This document shows, one piece after another, positions 1-6,967 of a DNA stretch of 33,744 nt. Source of the DNA: Tidjanibacter sp. (GTDB lineage: Bacteria > Bacteroidota > Bacteroidia > Bacteroidales > Rikenellaceae); the NCBI GenBank assembly GCA_017521965.1, contig JAFXAY010000005.1:1-33744 (forward strand). The letters run 5' to 3'. The notes below the pieces were generated by a model, which was given only the letters and a program-made list of their open reading frames with translations, had not been told where the DNA came from and did no database searches. The translations under genes and the position numbers were made by a program. Numbering within the stretch: position 1 is the stretch's first letter; every line of letters starts with the position of its first letter.

Positions 1-39
1 AATTATTGGCCAAAATTTCTGAAAAAATGTTTAAAAACA

Positions 40-70
40 TTTGGATTTAAAGAATTTGTGACTACTTTTG
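40..70 (+). promoter_or_regulatory. Bacteroidetes-type promoter of the SPFH operon
   Basis: TTTG at 40-43 and TACTTTTG at 63-70 match the Bacteroidetes -33 (TTTG) and -7 (TAnnTTTG) consensus with 19 bases between them. Transcription would start near 76-78, leaving an AT-rich leader of about 68 bases before the ATG at 145. Both boxes are perfect matches; start-site placement is inferred. Confidence 0.7.
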
Positions 71-144
71 TGATATCAAAATAATATCATTTTAGAAAAC
101 GGAAAACAAACAACAATTATTAACCTATTTTAATACTAAGAATT

Positions 145-1080
145 ATGGAAAATAAGGAGTTTACTTTCAAAGGTTTTGTAATGAACGGCTTTTTGGCGCT
201 CTTACTTTTGTTGGCTATGTATGGCTGGATTGTCTTCTCTGGCGTTAATGGTGTTGCTCTCTGGTCTATTCCTATTGTGGCTGTGGTGTCGCTCGTATGG
301 TTGGGCGGTTATATGATGCTCGAACCCAACGAGGCACGCGCTATGCTCTTCTTCGGTAAGTACTGCGGTACTTTCTACAAAAACGGTTTCTGGTGGGTAA
401 ACCCCTTCCTCACCGCTAAGAAGGTGTCGCTCCGCGCTCGCAACCTCAATGCTGAGCCTATCAAGGTGAACGACAAGGCAGGTAACCCCATTATGATTGG
501 TCTGGTGCTTGTATGGCGTGTTAAGGATGTCTATAAGGCCCTCTTCGAGATCGACTCGCAGACTATGGCATCGAGCAAGAGCAGCGCAGGTGTCGTATCG
601 GCAAGTGTGGCTCGTATGAACGCCTTCGAGACCTTTGTATCGGTGCAGAGCGATGCTGCACTCCGTCAGGTGGCAGGTGGCTTCAACTACGACAACAACG
701 ATAGCAACGATGCAGAGGCTATCACTCTCCGTTCGGGTGCCGATGAGATTAATGAGTTGCTGGTTGCTAAGCTCAACGAGCGTCTGTCGATTGCAGGTAT
801 CGAGGTGACTGAGGCACGTATCAACTACTTGGCATACGCTCCCGAGATTGCAGCAGTGATGTTGCGTCGTCAGCAGGCCGATGCTATTATCTCGGCTCGT
901 GAGAAGATTGTGGAGGGTGCTGTTTCGATGGTAAGTATGGCTCTGGACAAACTCTCGGCAGAGGAGATTGTGGAGCTTGACGAGGAGAAGAAGGCTGCAA
1001 TGGTTAGCAACCTGCTGGTTGTTCTCTGCGCTGACGAGTCGGCACAACCTGTTGTGAATACCGGTACTTTGAACCATTAA
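145..1080 (+). CDS. SPFH/band 7 domain membrane protein
   Basis: The 311-residue protein has two N-terminal hydrophobic helices (about 12-32 and 38-58), followed by an SPFH (stomatin/prohibitin/flotillin) fold from about 60 to 250. The typical pattern is visible: LEPNEARAMLFFGKY, then GFWWVNPF, then the late segment EVTEARINYLAYAPEIAAVMLRRQQADA, which resembles the end of band 7 domains with their helical tail. SPFH proteins form membrane-bound oligomers and organise membrane microdomains or regulate proteases. The gene leads an operon with two PH-domain membrane proteins and a ribbon-helix-helix protein; the next start is 13 bases after its stop. The family assignment is firm, but substrate and partners are unknown. 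The long antisense reading frame across it is a codon-bias shadow. Confidence 0.88.
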   Translation: MENKEFTFKGFVMNGFLALLLLLAMYGWIVFSGVNGVALWSIPIVAVVSLVWLGGYMMLEPNEARAMLFFGKYCGTFYKNGFWWVNPFLTAKKVSLRARNLNAEPIKVNDKAGNPIMIGLVLVWRVKDVYKALFEIDSQTMASSKSSAGVVSASVARMNAFETFVSVQSDAALRQVAGGFNYDNNDSNDAEAITLRSGADEINELLVAKLNERLSIAGIEVTEARINYLAYAPEIAAVMLRRQQADAIISAREKIVEGAVSMVSMALDKLSAEEIVELDEEKKAAMVSNLLVVLCADESAQPVVNTGTLNH

Positions 1081-1092
1081 TAGTCCGCACCG

Positions 1093-1626
1093 ATGGCTAA
1101 CGGTAAGTTATATACTATGAGTCCTGGCAAGGCTGACCAACTTATGAGTTGGTCGGCCAGCCTGATTATGGTTGCGGTAGCAGCGTTCTGCTTTTTTATG
1201 GAGCCCGAGGAGTGGTTGGCGGCTGTATTGGTGGTAGTTGTGGCTATTGGCACAACCGGCTACACCTTTGCCAAGTCGCCTCAGCATATCATTGTTGATA
1301 ACGAGGGTGTAGGTATCCGTCAGCGTATAGGTGGCAAGTTCTTGCCTAAGAGCGAGATAAAGAGTGTGGAGTGGTACGACAAAGATGGTAAGACTCTGCG
1401 AATGGATAAAACTACTATCCGCGTTGCCGGCAATGGTGGTATGTTTGGCTATACCGGTCGTTGGCGCAATAAGGAGATAGGTCCTTTCACTATCTATGCA
1501 CGTCGTTTGACGGGTTTGGTGATTTTCGAGTTGACAGACGGTAAGAAGATAGTGGTTAGTTGCGACGAGCCACAAGCCCTGGTTGATGATGTAACATCAA
1601 GAATTGCTCCAACCAAGCAAATATAA
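1093..1626 (+). CDS. membrane-anchored PH-like domain protein (first of a tandem pair)
   Basis: This 177-residue protein has a hairpin of two membrane helices (about 19-36 and 41-59) and then a cytoplasmic beta-rich domain of about 100 residues. The domain resembles bacterial pleckstrin-homology-like (bPH) domains: it opens IIVDNEGVGIRQ, continues with IKSVEW and a glycine-rich GMFGYTGRW turn, and ends with a short helix (EPQALVDDV). The neighbouring gene at 1633 encodes a clear paralog. Position directly after the SPFH gene suggests that both proteins work at the same membrane, possibly in one complex. The PH-like call rests on layout and pattern, not on a search. No enzyme motif was seen. 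Confidence 0.72.
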   Translation: MANGKLYTMSPGKADQLMSWSASLIMVAVAAFCFFMEPEEWLAAVLVVVVAIGTTGYTFAKSPQHIIVDNEGVGIRQRIGGKFLPKSEIKSVEWYDKDGKTLRMDKTTIRVAGNGGMFGYTGRWRNKEIGPFTIYARRLTGLVIFELTDGKKIVVSCDEPQALVDDVTSRIAPTKQI

Positions 1627-1632
1627 ATAACT

Positions 1633-2148
1633 ATGGCACAAGCAAATATCTATAAATGTAAGCCCGCTGGTGAGGTGCGTGTGATGACCCCTGTTTTGAT
1701 TGGCAGTATGGTTATTGCAGTTATTGTTATCGTTCACGAATCTCCACGCCTGTTTGCAGCTATCTTGGTGGCAGTTTTGGTTGTGGTGGCTATTGTGGTG
1801 TCGTACCTCTATATGCCTCGTGCTGTGGTGGTCGACGACCAGGGAGTAGGGGTAAAGCAGGCTATTAGTGGCAATTTTATCCCTATGGAGAGTATTCGTT
1901 CTGTGCGCAGAGTGAGTAAAAGAGAGGTCTTTGGCAGTGGTCTGGATATCGGTGTGGGTGGTTTGTTCTCCTATACGGGTACTGTCAAGAATAATAAGAC
2001 TCTCGGCTCATTTAGCCTGTATGTTCGCAACACTGCTGAGATGGTCTTTATAGATTGCGGAGAGAGTGGGGTAGTGCTGAGTGCCGATAGTGCTGATGAA
2101 TTGATTGAAGATATTCTCGCTCGCAAGAGTGGAACAACTAAATTGTAG
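1633..2148 (+). CDS. membrane-anchored PH-like domain protein (second of a tandem pair)
   Basis: This 171-residue protein repeats the architecture of its upstream neighbour: two membrane helices (about 17-34 and 40-60), then a PH-like beta domain. Matching blocks include VVVDDQGVGVKQAISGNFIP against IIVDNEGVGIRQRIGGKFLP, and GGLFSYTG against GGMFGYTG, so the pair arose by tandem duplication and has diverged considerably. It starts 6 bases after the previous stop and ends 2 bases before the ribbon-helix-helix gene, so translation is probably coupled. Function is unknown; a scaffold or sensor role at the membrane with the SPFH protein is an inference. Confidence 0.72.
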   Translation: MAQANIYKCKPAGEVRVMTPVLIGSMVIAVIVIVHESPRLFAAILVAVLVVVAIVVSYLYMPRAVVVDDQGVGVKQAISGNFIPMESIRSVRRVSKREVFGSGLDIGVGGLFSYTGTVKNNKTLGSFSLYVRNTAEMVFIDCGESGVVLSADSADELIEDILARKSGTTKL

Positions 2149-2150
2149 TT

Positions 2151-2348
2151 ATGGCAAAAGAGGAAAAGAGTAAGAGTTTTGTGCTGCGAGTAGATGCCGA
2201 GACGATGGGAGCCCTCGAAAAGTGGGCTGCCGATGAGTTTCGTAGCATCAACGGGCAGTTACAATGGATTATAAACGAGGCCCTGCGTAAAAGTGGGCGA
2301 CTGAAAAAGAGTAAAACCCCTAATACTTCAAAAAATGACACTGAGTAA
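2151..2348 (+). CDS. Arc-type ribbon-helix-helix protein
   Basis: This is a 65-residue basic protein. The segment KSFVLRVDAETMGALEKW (from residue 8) has the form of the DNA-contacting beta strand and first helix of Arc/MetJ-type ribbon-helix-helix proteins; ADEFRSINGQLQWIINEAL forms the turn and second helix, including the S-x-N-x-x-x-x-x-I pattern typical of Arc. The C-terminal tail is rich in lysine and polar residues. RHH proteins dimerise and insert a beta sheet into the major groove. It lies two bases after the second PH gene and its last 14 bases overlap the next gene, so it is an integral part of this membrane operon and may autoregulate it; that role is inferred. Confidence 0.82.
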   Translation: MAKEEKSKSFVLRVDAETMGALEKWAADEFRSINGQLQWIINEALRKSGRLKKSKTPNTSKNDTE

Positions 2349-2760
2349 CATTAAAATGTATCTGTTCGGATTCACTATCATTGCGTGGATTTTTGCGCGT
2401 ATAGCCTCTGCGCTAGATTGGATGCCGGTATTTACCAACACACTCATTTGGGTTGTAATTGCCAGTTGGTTGATTATGGTAATTGTTAACCTGATCTTTA
2501 TGCGTCCACGCAAACGCTATCAGTGGTTGATGGTATTTGGATTTGGTGCAGGTGGCGGTATGACCATTGCAACACTGATGATATGGAGCAAAGCATCTGC
2601 TTGGGAGCCTACATTAACTTGGCTCTCGGTGACAGCAGGTGTATCATTGCTACTCGGGTTTTGGATGCGCACGCTCTTTCGCAGGGAGTGCAGAGAGATT
2701 ATTGCTGCAAACTATAAACGCTCTCAACAGCGCCGACGAGAGAAGGCTCTAAGTCGATAG
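2335..2760 (+). CDS. hypothetical four-helix membrane protein
   Basis: This 141-residue protein has four predicted membrane helices (about 5-26, 31-56, 64-84 and 93-111) and a strongly basic C-terminus (RRECREIIAANYKRSQQRRREKALSR without its last residues being hydrophobic). The ATG at 2335 lies inside the end of the ribbon-helix-helix gene, giving a 14-base overlap in another frame, which suggests translational coupling. It is the last gene before the terminator at 2766. I do not recognise the family. The positive-inside rule would place the basic tail in the cytoplasm. A membrane partner for the SPFH/PH proteins is a reasonable but untested guess. Confidence 0.7.
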   Translation: MTLSNIKMYLFGFTIIAWIFARIASALDWMPVFTNTLIWVVIASWLIMVIVNLIFMRPRKRYQWLMVFGFGAGGGMTIATLMIWSKASAWEPTLTWLSVTAGVSLLLGFWMRTLFRRECREIIAANYKRSQQRRREKALSR

Positions 2761-2765
2761 ACAAC

Positions 2766-2808
2766 AATAGTAAAGGGCTGTTAGAACATCTAACAGCCCT
2801 TTACTATT
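2766..2808. terminator. bidirectional terminator between convergent genes
   Basis: A perfect 20-bp inverted repeat (2766-2785 with 2789-2808) has a three-base loop and lies between the end of the plus-strand SPFH operon and the end of the minus-strand trio. Its right arm overlaps the stop codon of the minus-strand gene. The A/T-rich outer ends supply U-rich tails in both directions. Confidence 0.8.
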
Positions 2809-3142
2809 ACTCACTTACAACCTCCTCCTCAATCTCAACGGTTGGGGGAGTGTAGGTTTCGGGTGGGGTATTACGAGCTTTATTCAGACGGTCGCGAAAG
2901 CCATTGATGAAGGTGCTCACCAGACTTGCTCCGCTAAACATACTCTCAACGCTCTTGCGCAATCCGTCAAATCGCTCGGCAGTGCGCTCCACTTGGTAGT
3001 CGATGGTGAAGATGCGACTCACCTCCTCGTAGTCCTCGCGCAGGCGACGCTCACGCACCAGCAATTCGCGCTCGGTGCTCACAATCTTGCGACGCAACTC
3101 GTCAAGAGTCTTTATCGCACGGTACTCATCATTTCGTCGCAT
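2807..3142 (-). CDS. hypothetical coiled protein (third gene of YtxH/holin operon)
   Basis: With the ATG at 3142 (MRRNDEYRAIKTLDELRR) the protein has 111 residues. A longer reading frame up to 3217 would overlap the upstream gene by about 90 bases and add an implausible N-terminus, so the inner start is preferred; it leaves a 14-base overlap with the holin-like gene. Residues 12-45 are charged and heptad-like, suggesting a coiled coil, and the tail is proline/threonine then glutamate rich (TPPTVEIEEEVVSE). No membrane segment or enzyme motif is seen. Position after YtxH and holin-like genes suggests an envelope-associated role. The family was not recognised beyond this frequent Bacteroidales gene order. 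Confidence 0.65.
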   Translation of the reverse strand: MRRNDEYRAIKTLDELRRKIVSTERELLVRERRLREDYEEVSRIFTIDYQVERTAERFDGLRKSVESMFSGASLVSTFINGFRDRLNKARNTPPETYTPPTVEIEEEVVSE

Positions 3143-3500
3143 TGGTATCGCTATTTTGGTCTGTTGGAAAAAACATATTGCTAAACATAGCCACCATCGA
3201 GTTGCCAAACATAGCATCGCGGCGCAGATAGATGAGTACTGCCACCAGGCAGAGCAGAGTTCCCATAATCACCAATGCCCAAATCACTGAGCCAATCAAC
3301 TGAGCAAGCAGCAGGGTTAGTGCAACGGTAAACATAATCAATCCGAGAGCCACCAGCAGTATCATCAGCACAAAGCCAATACCCTTGCTGAATAGCGTTG
3401 AGAGGCTCTCGACCATTTGGAGTTTGAAGGAGTCGATACGCAAATCGACATACTCCTTAGCATCGTCAACCAGACGACCTACTTTGGTCTGTTTCTCCAT
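3129..3500 (-). CDS. phage holin family (holin superfamily III-like) membrane protein
   Basis: This 123-residue protein starts with an amphipathic helix (KVGRLVDDAKEYVDLRIDSFKLQ), has two adjacent membrane helices (about 40-65 and 70-92), and ends with a polar tail. This is the layout of the putative phage holin family Phage_holin_3_6, which despite its name is widespread in bacterial chromosomes. It sits 24 bases after the YtxH gene on the same strand and overlaps the following small gene. There are no other phage genes nearby, so this is a resident membrane protein rather than evidence of a prophage. Its function is unknown. Confidence 0.75.
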   Translation of the reverse strand: MEKQTKVGRLVDDAKEYVDLRIDSFKLQMVESLSTLFSKGIGFVLMILLVALGLIMFTVALTLLLAQLIGSVIWALVIMGTLLCLVAVLIYLRRDAMFGNSMVAMFSNMFFPTDQNSDTNATK

Positions 3501-3524
3501 TATTATTCGTTTTTTACTTGTTTG

Positions 3525-3827
3525 CTATGCTTGCTCTTCGGCAGGTGCTGCGGGTGCAGGCTCTCCTGCAATGCCGGTGCGTGCCTCCTCAATGCGGCGT
3601 TTTACATCCTCTACTGCTCCACGTGCGGCATCTTTGATAATGCCTGCATCGCGACGCAAACCCTCTTTTGCCTCACCGTAGCGACGACGTGCCGAGTTAT
3701 AACCCTCGTCGGCCATATCCTTGATTTGACCACGAGTCTCCTCACCCGACTGCGGAGCCATCAGCAGTGCAGCAATGCCACCTACCAACACTCCGCCAAG
3801 AAATGCTAAAACATTACTTCCTTTCAT
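3525..3827 (-). CDS. YtxH domain-containing protein
   Basis: This 100-residue protein opens with a single hydrophobic, glycine-rich helix (VLAFLGGVLVGGIAALLMAPQSGEETR), the signature of YtxH-like (gas-vesicle-like, PF12732) proteins in which the PQSGEETR turn follows the membrane helix. The rest is a long charged amphipathic helix and an alanine/proline tail (GEPAPAAPAEEQA). YtxH proteins are associated with envelope stress in several bacteria. It is the first gene of a minus-strand trio with the holin-like protein and a coiled protein. No convincing -7 box was found in the 56 bases upstream. Confidence 0.82.
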   Translation of the reverse strand: MKGSNVLAFLGGVLVGGIAALLMAPQSGEETRGQIKDMADEGYNSARRRYGEAKEGLRRDAGIIKDAARGAVEDVKRRIEEARTGIAGEPAPAAPAEEQA

Positions 3828-3883
3828 ATTGTTTATGATTTAATTGTTTCTACATCTAACTGCAAAAGCAGTTCCAAACTCAG

Positions 3884-4579
3884 CTATTTGTCATATTTTT
3901 CTCTCAACAGCTCCACCACTTTTGGCACTCCCGTAGCGGCACGCTCCTTGATATGGCTAACCAGATTGCGAATACCCGAATGCTCAACATCGGCCGGGTC
4001 AACCAGATAAACAGGCGTATGTGGTTGAGCATAGCGCACCAACGAGGCAGCAGGATAGACCGCAAGTGAGGTACCCACCACAACCATCACATCGGCAGTA
4101 GAGGCTATCTGTGCGGCCCTCTCAAACTCAGGGACTGCCTCACCAAAGAAGACCACAAAGGGGCGCAGGTAGGAGCCATCGGGGGCCCTGTCATCGAGCC
4201 TTTGTTCCCAGCCCTCAATAGGGTAGATAGCGTCGGGATTGGCGCTGCTACGCAACTTGCGCAACTCACCGTGCAGGTGTGTCACTCGGCTGCTGCCTGC
4301 CCTCTCGTGCAGGTCGTCGATATTCTGAGTTACCACCTCCACATCGAAGTAGTTCTCCAACTCGGCAATTGCTCTATGGGCGGCATTTGGCTCTTTGCTG
4401 AGCAACTCGCGGCGACGGATATTGTAGAACTCCACCACCATAGCACGGTTGCGCACAAGTGCCTCGGGGGTGCACACATCCTCAATGCGATAGTTGGCCC
4501 AAAGTCCGTCACTGTCGCGGAAAGTGGAGATGCCGCTATCGGCACTCACACCTGCTCCTGTAAATACTACAATCTTCAT
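3884..4579 (-). CDS. cobB: NAD-dependent protein deacylase (sirtuin, CobB-like)
   Basis: This 231-residue protein is a short Sir2 domain. NAD-binding motifs are clear: GAGVSADSGISTFR (residues 8-21), TQNIDDLH (84-91) and GTSLAVYPA near 190. The general base His is H103 in HLHGEL. Y52 and R55 in FYNIRR match the YxxR pair of class III sirtuins (CobB, SIRT5), which in those enzymes binds succinyl or malonyl groups. The zinc-ribbon cysteines are absent: the only cysteine is C36, and the segment after HLHGEL reads RKLRSSANPD. The enzyme would remove acyl groups from lysines using NAD in the cytoplasm. The next upstream gene ends two bases before its start, so the two are likely cotranscribed. Confidence 0.88.
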   Translation of the reverse strand: MKIVVFTGAGVSADSGISTFRDSDGLWANYRIEDVCTPEALVRNRAMVVEFYNIRRRELLSKEPNAAHRAIAELENYFDVEVVTQNIDDLHERAGSSRVTHLHGELRKLRSSANPDAIYPIEGWEQRLDDRAPDGSYLRPFVVFFGEAVPEFERAAQIASTADVMVVVGTSLAVYPAASLVRYAQPHTPVYLVDPADVEHSGIRNLVSHIKERAATGVPKVVELLREKYDK

Positions 4580-4581
4580 CT

Positions 4582-5187
4582 CTATAACAATCCTGCTTCG
4601 TAAAGTATAATAATCTGCTCTATGAGCGCGTCTTCGCCGTTGGGGTCGTAGCCATCTTTTAGGTTGGCTTTGAAGAGTCGGGCAATGGTGTTCCAGAACT
4701 TGGCGGAGAACTTACTGCGGTAGTCTTCAAGCAACTGATAGGCAGTGCGATTGACCTCGCGGTCGATAAGTTTGATGAGTACCTTGCCCTGCGAGCGGGT
4801 CATACGCTCCAATACGGGAGTGTAACGCTTGATTAGTTCCTTTTCCAAGTCGTCGGTTATCTGCTCACGCTCCTTCTCGTCGGTAGTCAGTGCAAGTTGA
4901 GCGGTGAGGCTCTCGAAGTAGAACTTGGCATCTTTGGCGTAGGGATAGACCTTCTTGACGTTGTTGACCAACTTCTGGTATTGGCGCATATCCTTAGGTT
5001 TGGTGAAGACAGGAACGGTGACAATTGTCACCTCGGCCACCGTGTCGCCTGCAATAATATCGTAGCCCGTAATCCTGCCGCCACGCAGATTTTCGCGAAT
5101 TACCTGCAACTGCTGAGCCGATAGTGAGGCTTGTTTGTCGGGCAGGACAAACAACAATAACATCAGTATCGGGAGCAGACGTTTCAC
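4582..5187 (-). CDS. DUF4294 family secreted protein
   Basis: This 201-residue protein has an N-terminal signal peptide (MKRLLPILMLLLFVLPDKQA followed by SLSAQ). The mature part contains VNNVKKVYPYAKDAKFYFESL and later KVLIKLIDREVNRTAYQLLEDYRSKFSAKFWN, the pattern of the Bacteroidota DUF4294 family. The protein is therefore probably periplasmic, or anchored by its signal helix. No catalytic residues are known for the family. It is directly upstream of the sirtuin gene (two bases apart). The start at 5187 faces the plus-strand thioesterase gene; the -33 element of that promoter lies over the first codon. Confidence 0.8.
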   Translation of the reverse strand: MKRLLPILMLLLFVLPDKQASLSAQQLQVIRENLRGGRITGYDIIAGDTVAEVTIVTVPVFTKPKDMRQYQKLVNNVKKVYPYAKDAKFYFESLTAQLALTTDEKEREQITDDLEKELIKRYTPVLERMTRSQGKVLIKLIDREVNRTAYQLLEDYRSKFSAKFWNTIARLFKANLKDGYDPNGEDALIEQIIILYEAGLL

Positions 5188-5212
5188 GGTTTCTCAATAA
5201 TTTGTATCTTTG
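5182..5212 (+). promoter_or_regulatory. Bacteroidetes-type promoter of the thioesterase gene
   Basis: TATCTTTG at 5205-5212 is a perfect -7 box, and TTTC at 5182-5185 is a three-of-four -33 box at 19-base spacing. A start near 5219 gives a leader of about 33 bases before the ATG at 5252 and rules out the TTG at 5210 as a start codon. Confidence 0.65.
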
Positions 5213-5251
5213 TATCGATGTAAATATAACGATAATTTTAATAATATAAGT

Positions 5252-5623
5252 ATGAATATCGGAAAAACTTACACTTCGCAAATCGTTGTTACCGCCGACA
5301 AATGTGCCTCGGCACTCGGCTCGGGCGATTTGGAGGTACTTGCAACACCCGCTATGGTGGCACTGATGGAGAATGCTGCAATGCTCTGCGTGGCGTCGGA
5401 CCTCGACGAGGGGAGTACCACCGTCGGCTCGGCCATCACAACTTCGCACCTACGTCCTTCGCCTATTGGTGCAACCGTCGAGGCTACCGCTACGCTCACC
5501 GCAGTAGAGGGCCGAAAGCTGTCGTTCAAGGTTGTGGCAACCGACGAGAAAGGGGTAATCGGCGAGGGCGAACATACACGTTTTGTGGTTGACCGCGTAA
5601 AATTTATGGCAAAACTGCAATAA
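5252..5623 (+). CDS. FlK-like hotdog-fold acyl-CoA thioesterase
   Basis: Starting at the ATG at 5252 gives 123 residues; the longer frame from the TTG at 5210 would begin inside the promoter. The sequence SGDLEVLATPAMVALMENAAM followed by SAITTSHLRPSPIG is characteristic of the fluoroacetyl-CoA thioesterase-like branch of hotdog proteins. T32, E40 and H66 are spaced 8 and 26 residues apart, exactly as the Thr42/Glu50/His76 triad of FlK, so the catalytic set is complete. The protein likely hydrolyses a short acyl-CoA in the cytoplasm; which one cannot be read from the sequence, and natural fluoroacetate resistance is not implied. It is about 100 bases upstream of the phosphofructokinase gene. 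Confidence 0.83.
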   Translation: MNIGKTYTSQIVVTADKCASALGSGDLEVLATPAMVALMENAAMLCVASDLDEGSTTVGSAITTSHLRPSPIGATVEATATLTAVEGRKLSFKVVATDEKGVIGEGEHTRFVVDRVKFMAKLQ

Positions 5624-5638
5624 TCTGCAAAAAAGTTG

Positions 5639-5646
5639 TAAATTTG
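5639..5646 (+). promoter_or_regulatory. putative -7 box upstream of the phosphofructokinase gene
   Basis: TAAATTTG matches the Bacteroidetes -7 consensus perfectly and lies 16 bases after the thioesterase stop. No -33 box is visible at 19-22 bases upstream, so strength is uncertain. A start near 5653 would place a small hairpin (5654-5659 with 5666-5671) at the 5' end of the transcript. Confidence 0.45.
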
Positions 5647-5724
5647 TCAGACTTTTGCCTAAAAGGGCAAAGCTCAAACCAAGCATAACAGATTATTACA
5701 TAATCATAAACTACACAAATAATT

Positions 5725-6957
5725 ATGAAACAAGCAATTGCAATTTTGACAGGTGGCGGTCCTGCTCCCGGTATGAACACCGTAGTAGGTAGCGTTGCCA
5801 AAACTTTCCTTACCAAAGGTTATCGCGTAATTGGTCTGCACGAGGGTTATACCGGTCTGTTCAAGGCTGAGGCTCGTATGGAGGATATCGACTATCCTCT
5901 GGCTGACGATATCTTCAACCGTGGTGGTTCCTATTTGCAGATGAGCCGTTTCAAACCCACCGACAAAGATTTCGAGGAGAACTTCAACCTCAAATTCTTC
6001 ACCGACAACAACATCAAGTTGCTCGTGACCGTAGGTGGCGATGATACCGCTTCGACTGCTAACCGTATCGCTAAGTTCTTGGAGGCTAAGAAGTATCCTA
6101 TCGCCAATATCCACGTTCCCAAGACTATCGACAACGACCTTCCTCTCCCCGGTGAGACTCCTACCTTCGGTTACGAGTCGGCAAAAGAGGGTGGTGCTGT
6201 TATCGGTCGCGCAGTATATTGCGACGCTCGCACCAGCGGTAACTGGTTCGTTTTGGCTGCAATGGGTCGCTCGGCTGGTCACTTGGCATTCGGTATCGGT
6301 ATGGCTTGCCACTACCCGATGATCGTTATCCCCGAGATGTTCAACAAGACCACCATCACCGTTGACAAAATTGTAAACCTGGTTATCAGCTCGATTATCA
6401 AGCGTAAACTGATGGGTATGGACTACGGTGCTGCTATCGTATCGGAGGGCGTATTCCACGAGCTCAGCGACGAGGAGATCAAGAAGACCGGTGTACACTT
6501 CACCTACGACGATCACGGTCACCCCGAGCTTGGTAAGGTTTCGAAGGCTCACGTATTCAACGATATTTTGGAGCGTCGCCTGAAAGAGATTGGTTTGAAG
6601 GTTAAATCGCGTCCCGTAGAGATTGGCTACGAGGTACGTTGCCAGACCCCCGTTGCTTATGACTTGGAGTACTGCTCGAACCTCGGTATGGGCGTTTACA
6701 AGTTGTATAGCGAGGGTAAGACCGGCTGTATGGTCTATATCGACCACGACGGTAAGGTTGGCCAGCTCTACCTGAAAGAGTTGCAGGATACTACCACCGG
6801 TAAGATTCCTCCCCGTTTGGTTGACGTTAACTCGGACAAGGTTCAGATGGTTGTCAACAACATCCTCTGCTACATCACTCCCGAGGACTACGAGGCTGCA
6901 AAGGCTTACGTTGCTAATCCCGAGGCTTACGACTTCCGCAAGATCTTGGCTTGGTAG
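5725..6957 (+). CDS. pfp: pyrophosphate-dependent 6-phosphofructokinase
   Basis: This 410-residue protein phosphorylates fructose 6-phosphate at C1 in glycolysis. The N-terminal LTGGGPAPGMN motif, GGDDT (104-108), PKTIDND (132-138, with catalytic base D136) and MGR (180-182) are all present. The second Asp in GGDD and the Lys in PKTIDND are the residues that distinguish pyrophosphate-dependent enzymes from ATP enzymes (which have Gly at both sites), so PPi is the predicted phosphoryl donor and the reaction would be reversible. Length fits the group of about 400-residue PPi enzymes. The codon choice is strongly biased, as expected of an abundant protein. A long palindrome and a strong terminator follow. 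The large antisense frame is a shadow. Confidence 0.9.
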   Translation: MKQAIAILTGGGPAPGMNTVVGSVAKTFLTKGYRVIGLHEGYTGLFKAEARMEDIDYPLADDIFNRGGSYLQMSRFKPTDKDFEENFNLKFFTDNNIKLLVTVGGDDTASTANRIAKFLEAKKYPIANIHVPKTIDNDLPLPGETPTFGYESAKEGGAVIGRAVYCDARTSGNWFVLAAMGRSAGHLAFGIGMACHYPMIVIPEMFNKTTITVDKIVNLVISSIIKRKLMGMDYGAAIVSEGVFHELSDEEIKKTGVHFTYDDHGHPELGKVSKAHVFNDILERRLKEIGLKVKSRPVEIGYEVRCQTPVAYDLEYCSNLGMGVYKLYSEGKTGCMVYIDHDGKVGQLYLKELQDTTTGKIPPRLVDVNSDKVQMVVNNILCYITPEDYEAAKAYVANPEAYDFRKILAW

Positions 6958-6967
6958 TGAAGCCGCC

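Noticed and set aside
202-1077. 291-codon antisense reading frame opposite the SPFH gene
   Set aside because: Codon-bias shadow: composition is rich in His/Cys/Thr, with no domain or start signal.
3129-3500. Holin-like gene as a sign of a prophage
   Set aside because: No integrase, structural or lysis genes nearby; the family is common in chromosomes next to YtxH.
3858-3873. Six-bp hairpin after the sirtuin gene as a terminator
   Set aside because: Short stem and no T-run in the direction of transcription.
5704-6747. 347-codon antisense reading frame opposite phosphofructokinase
   Set aside because: The plus-strand gene has all catalytic motifs; the antisense product resembles no family.
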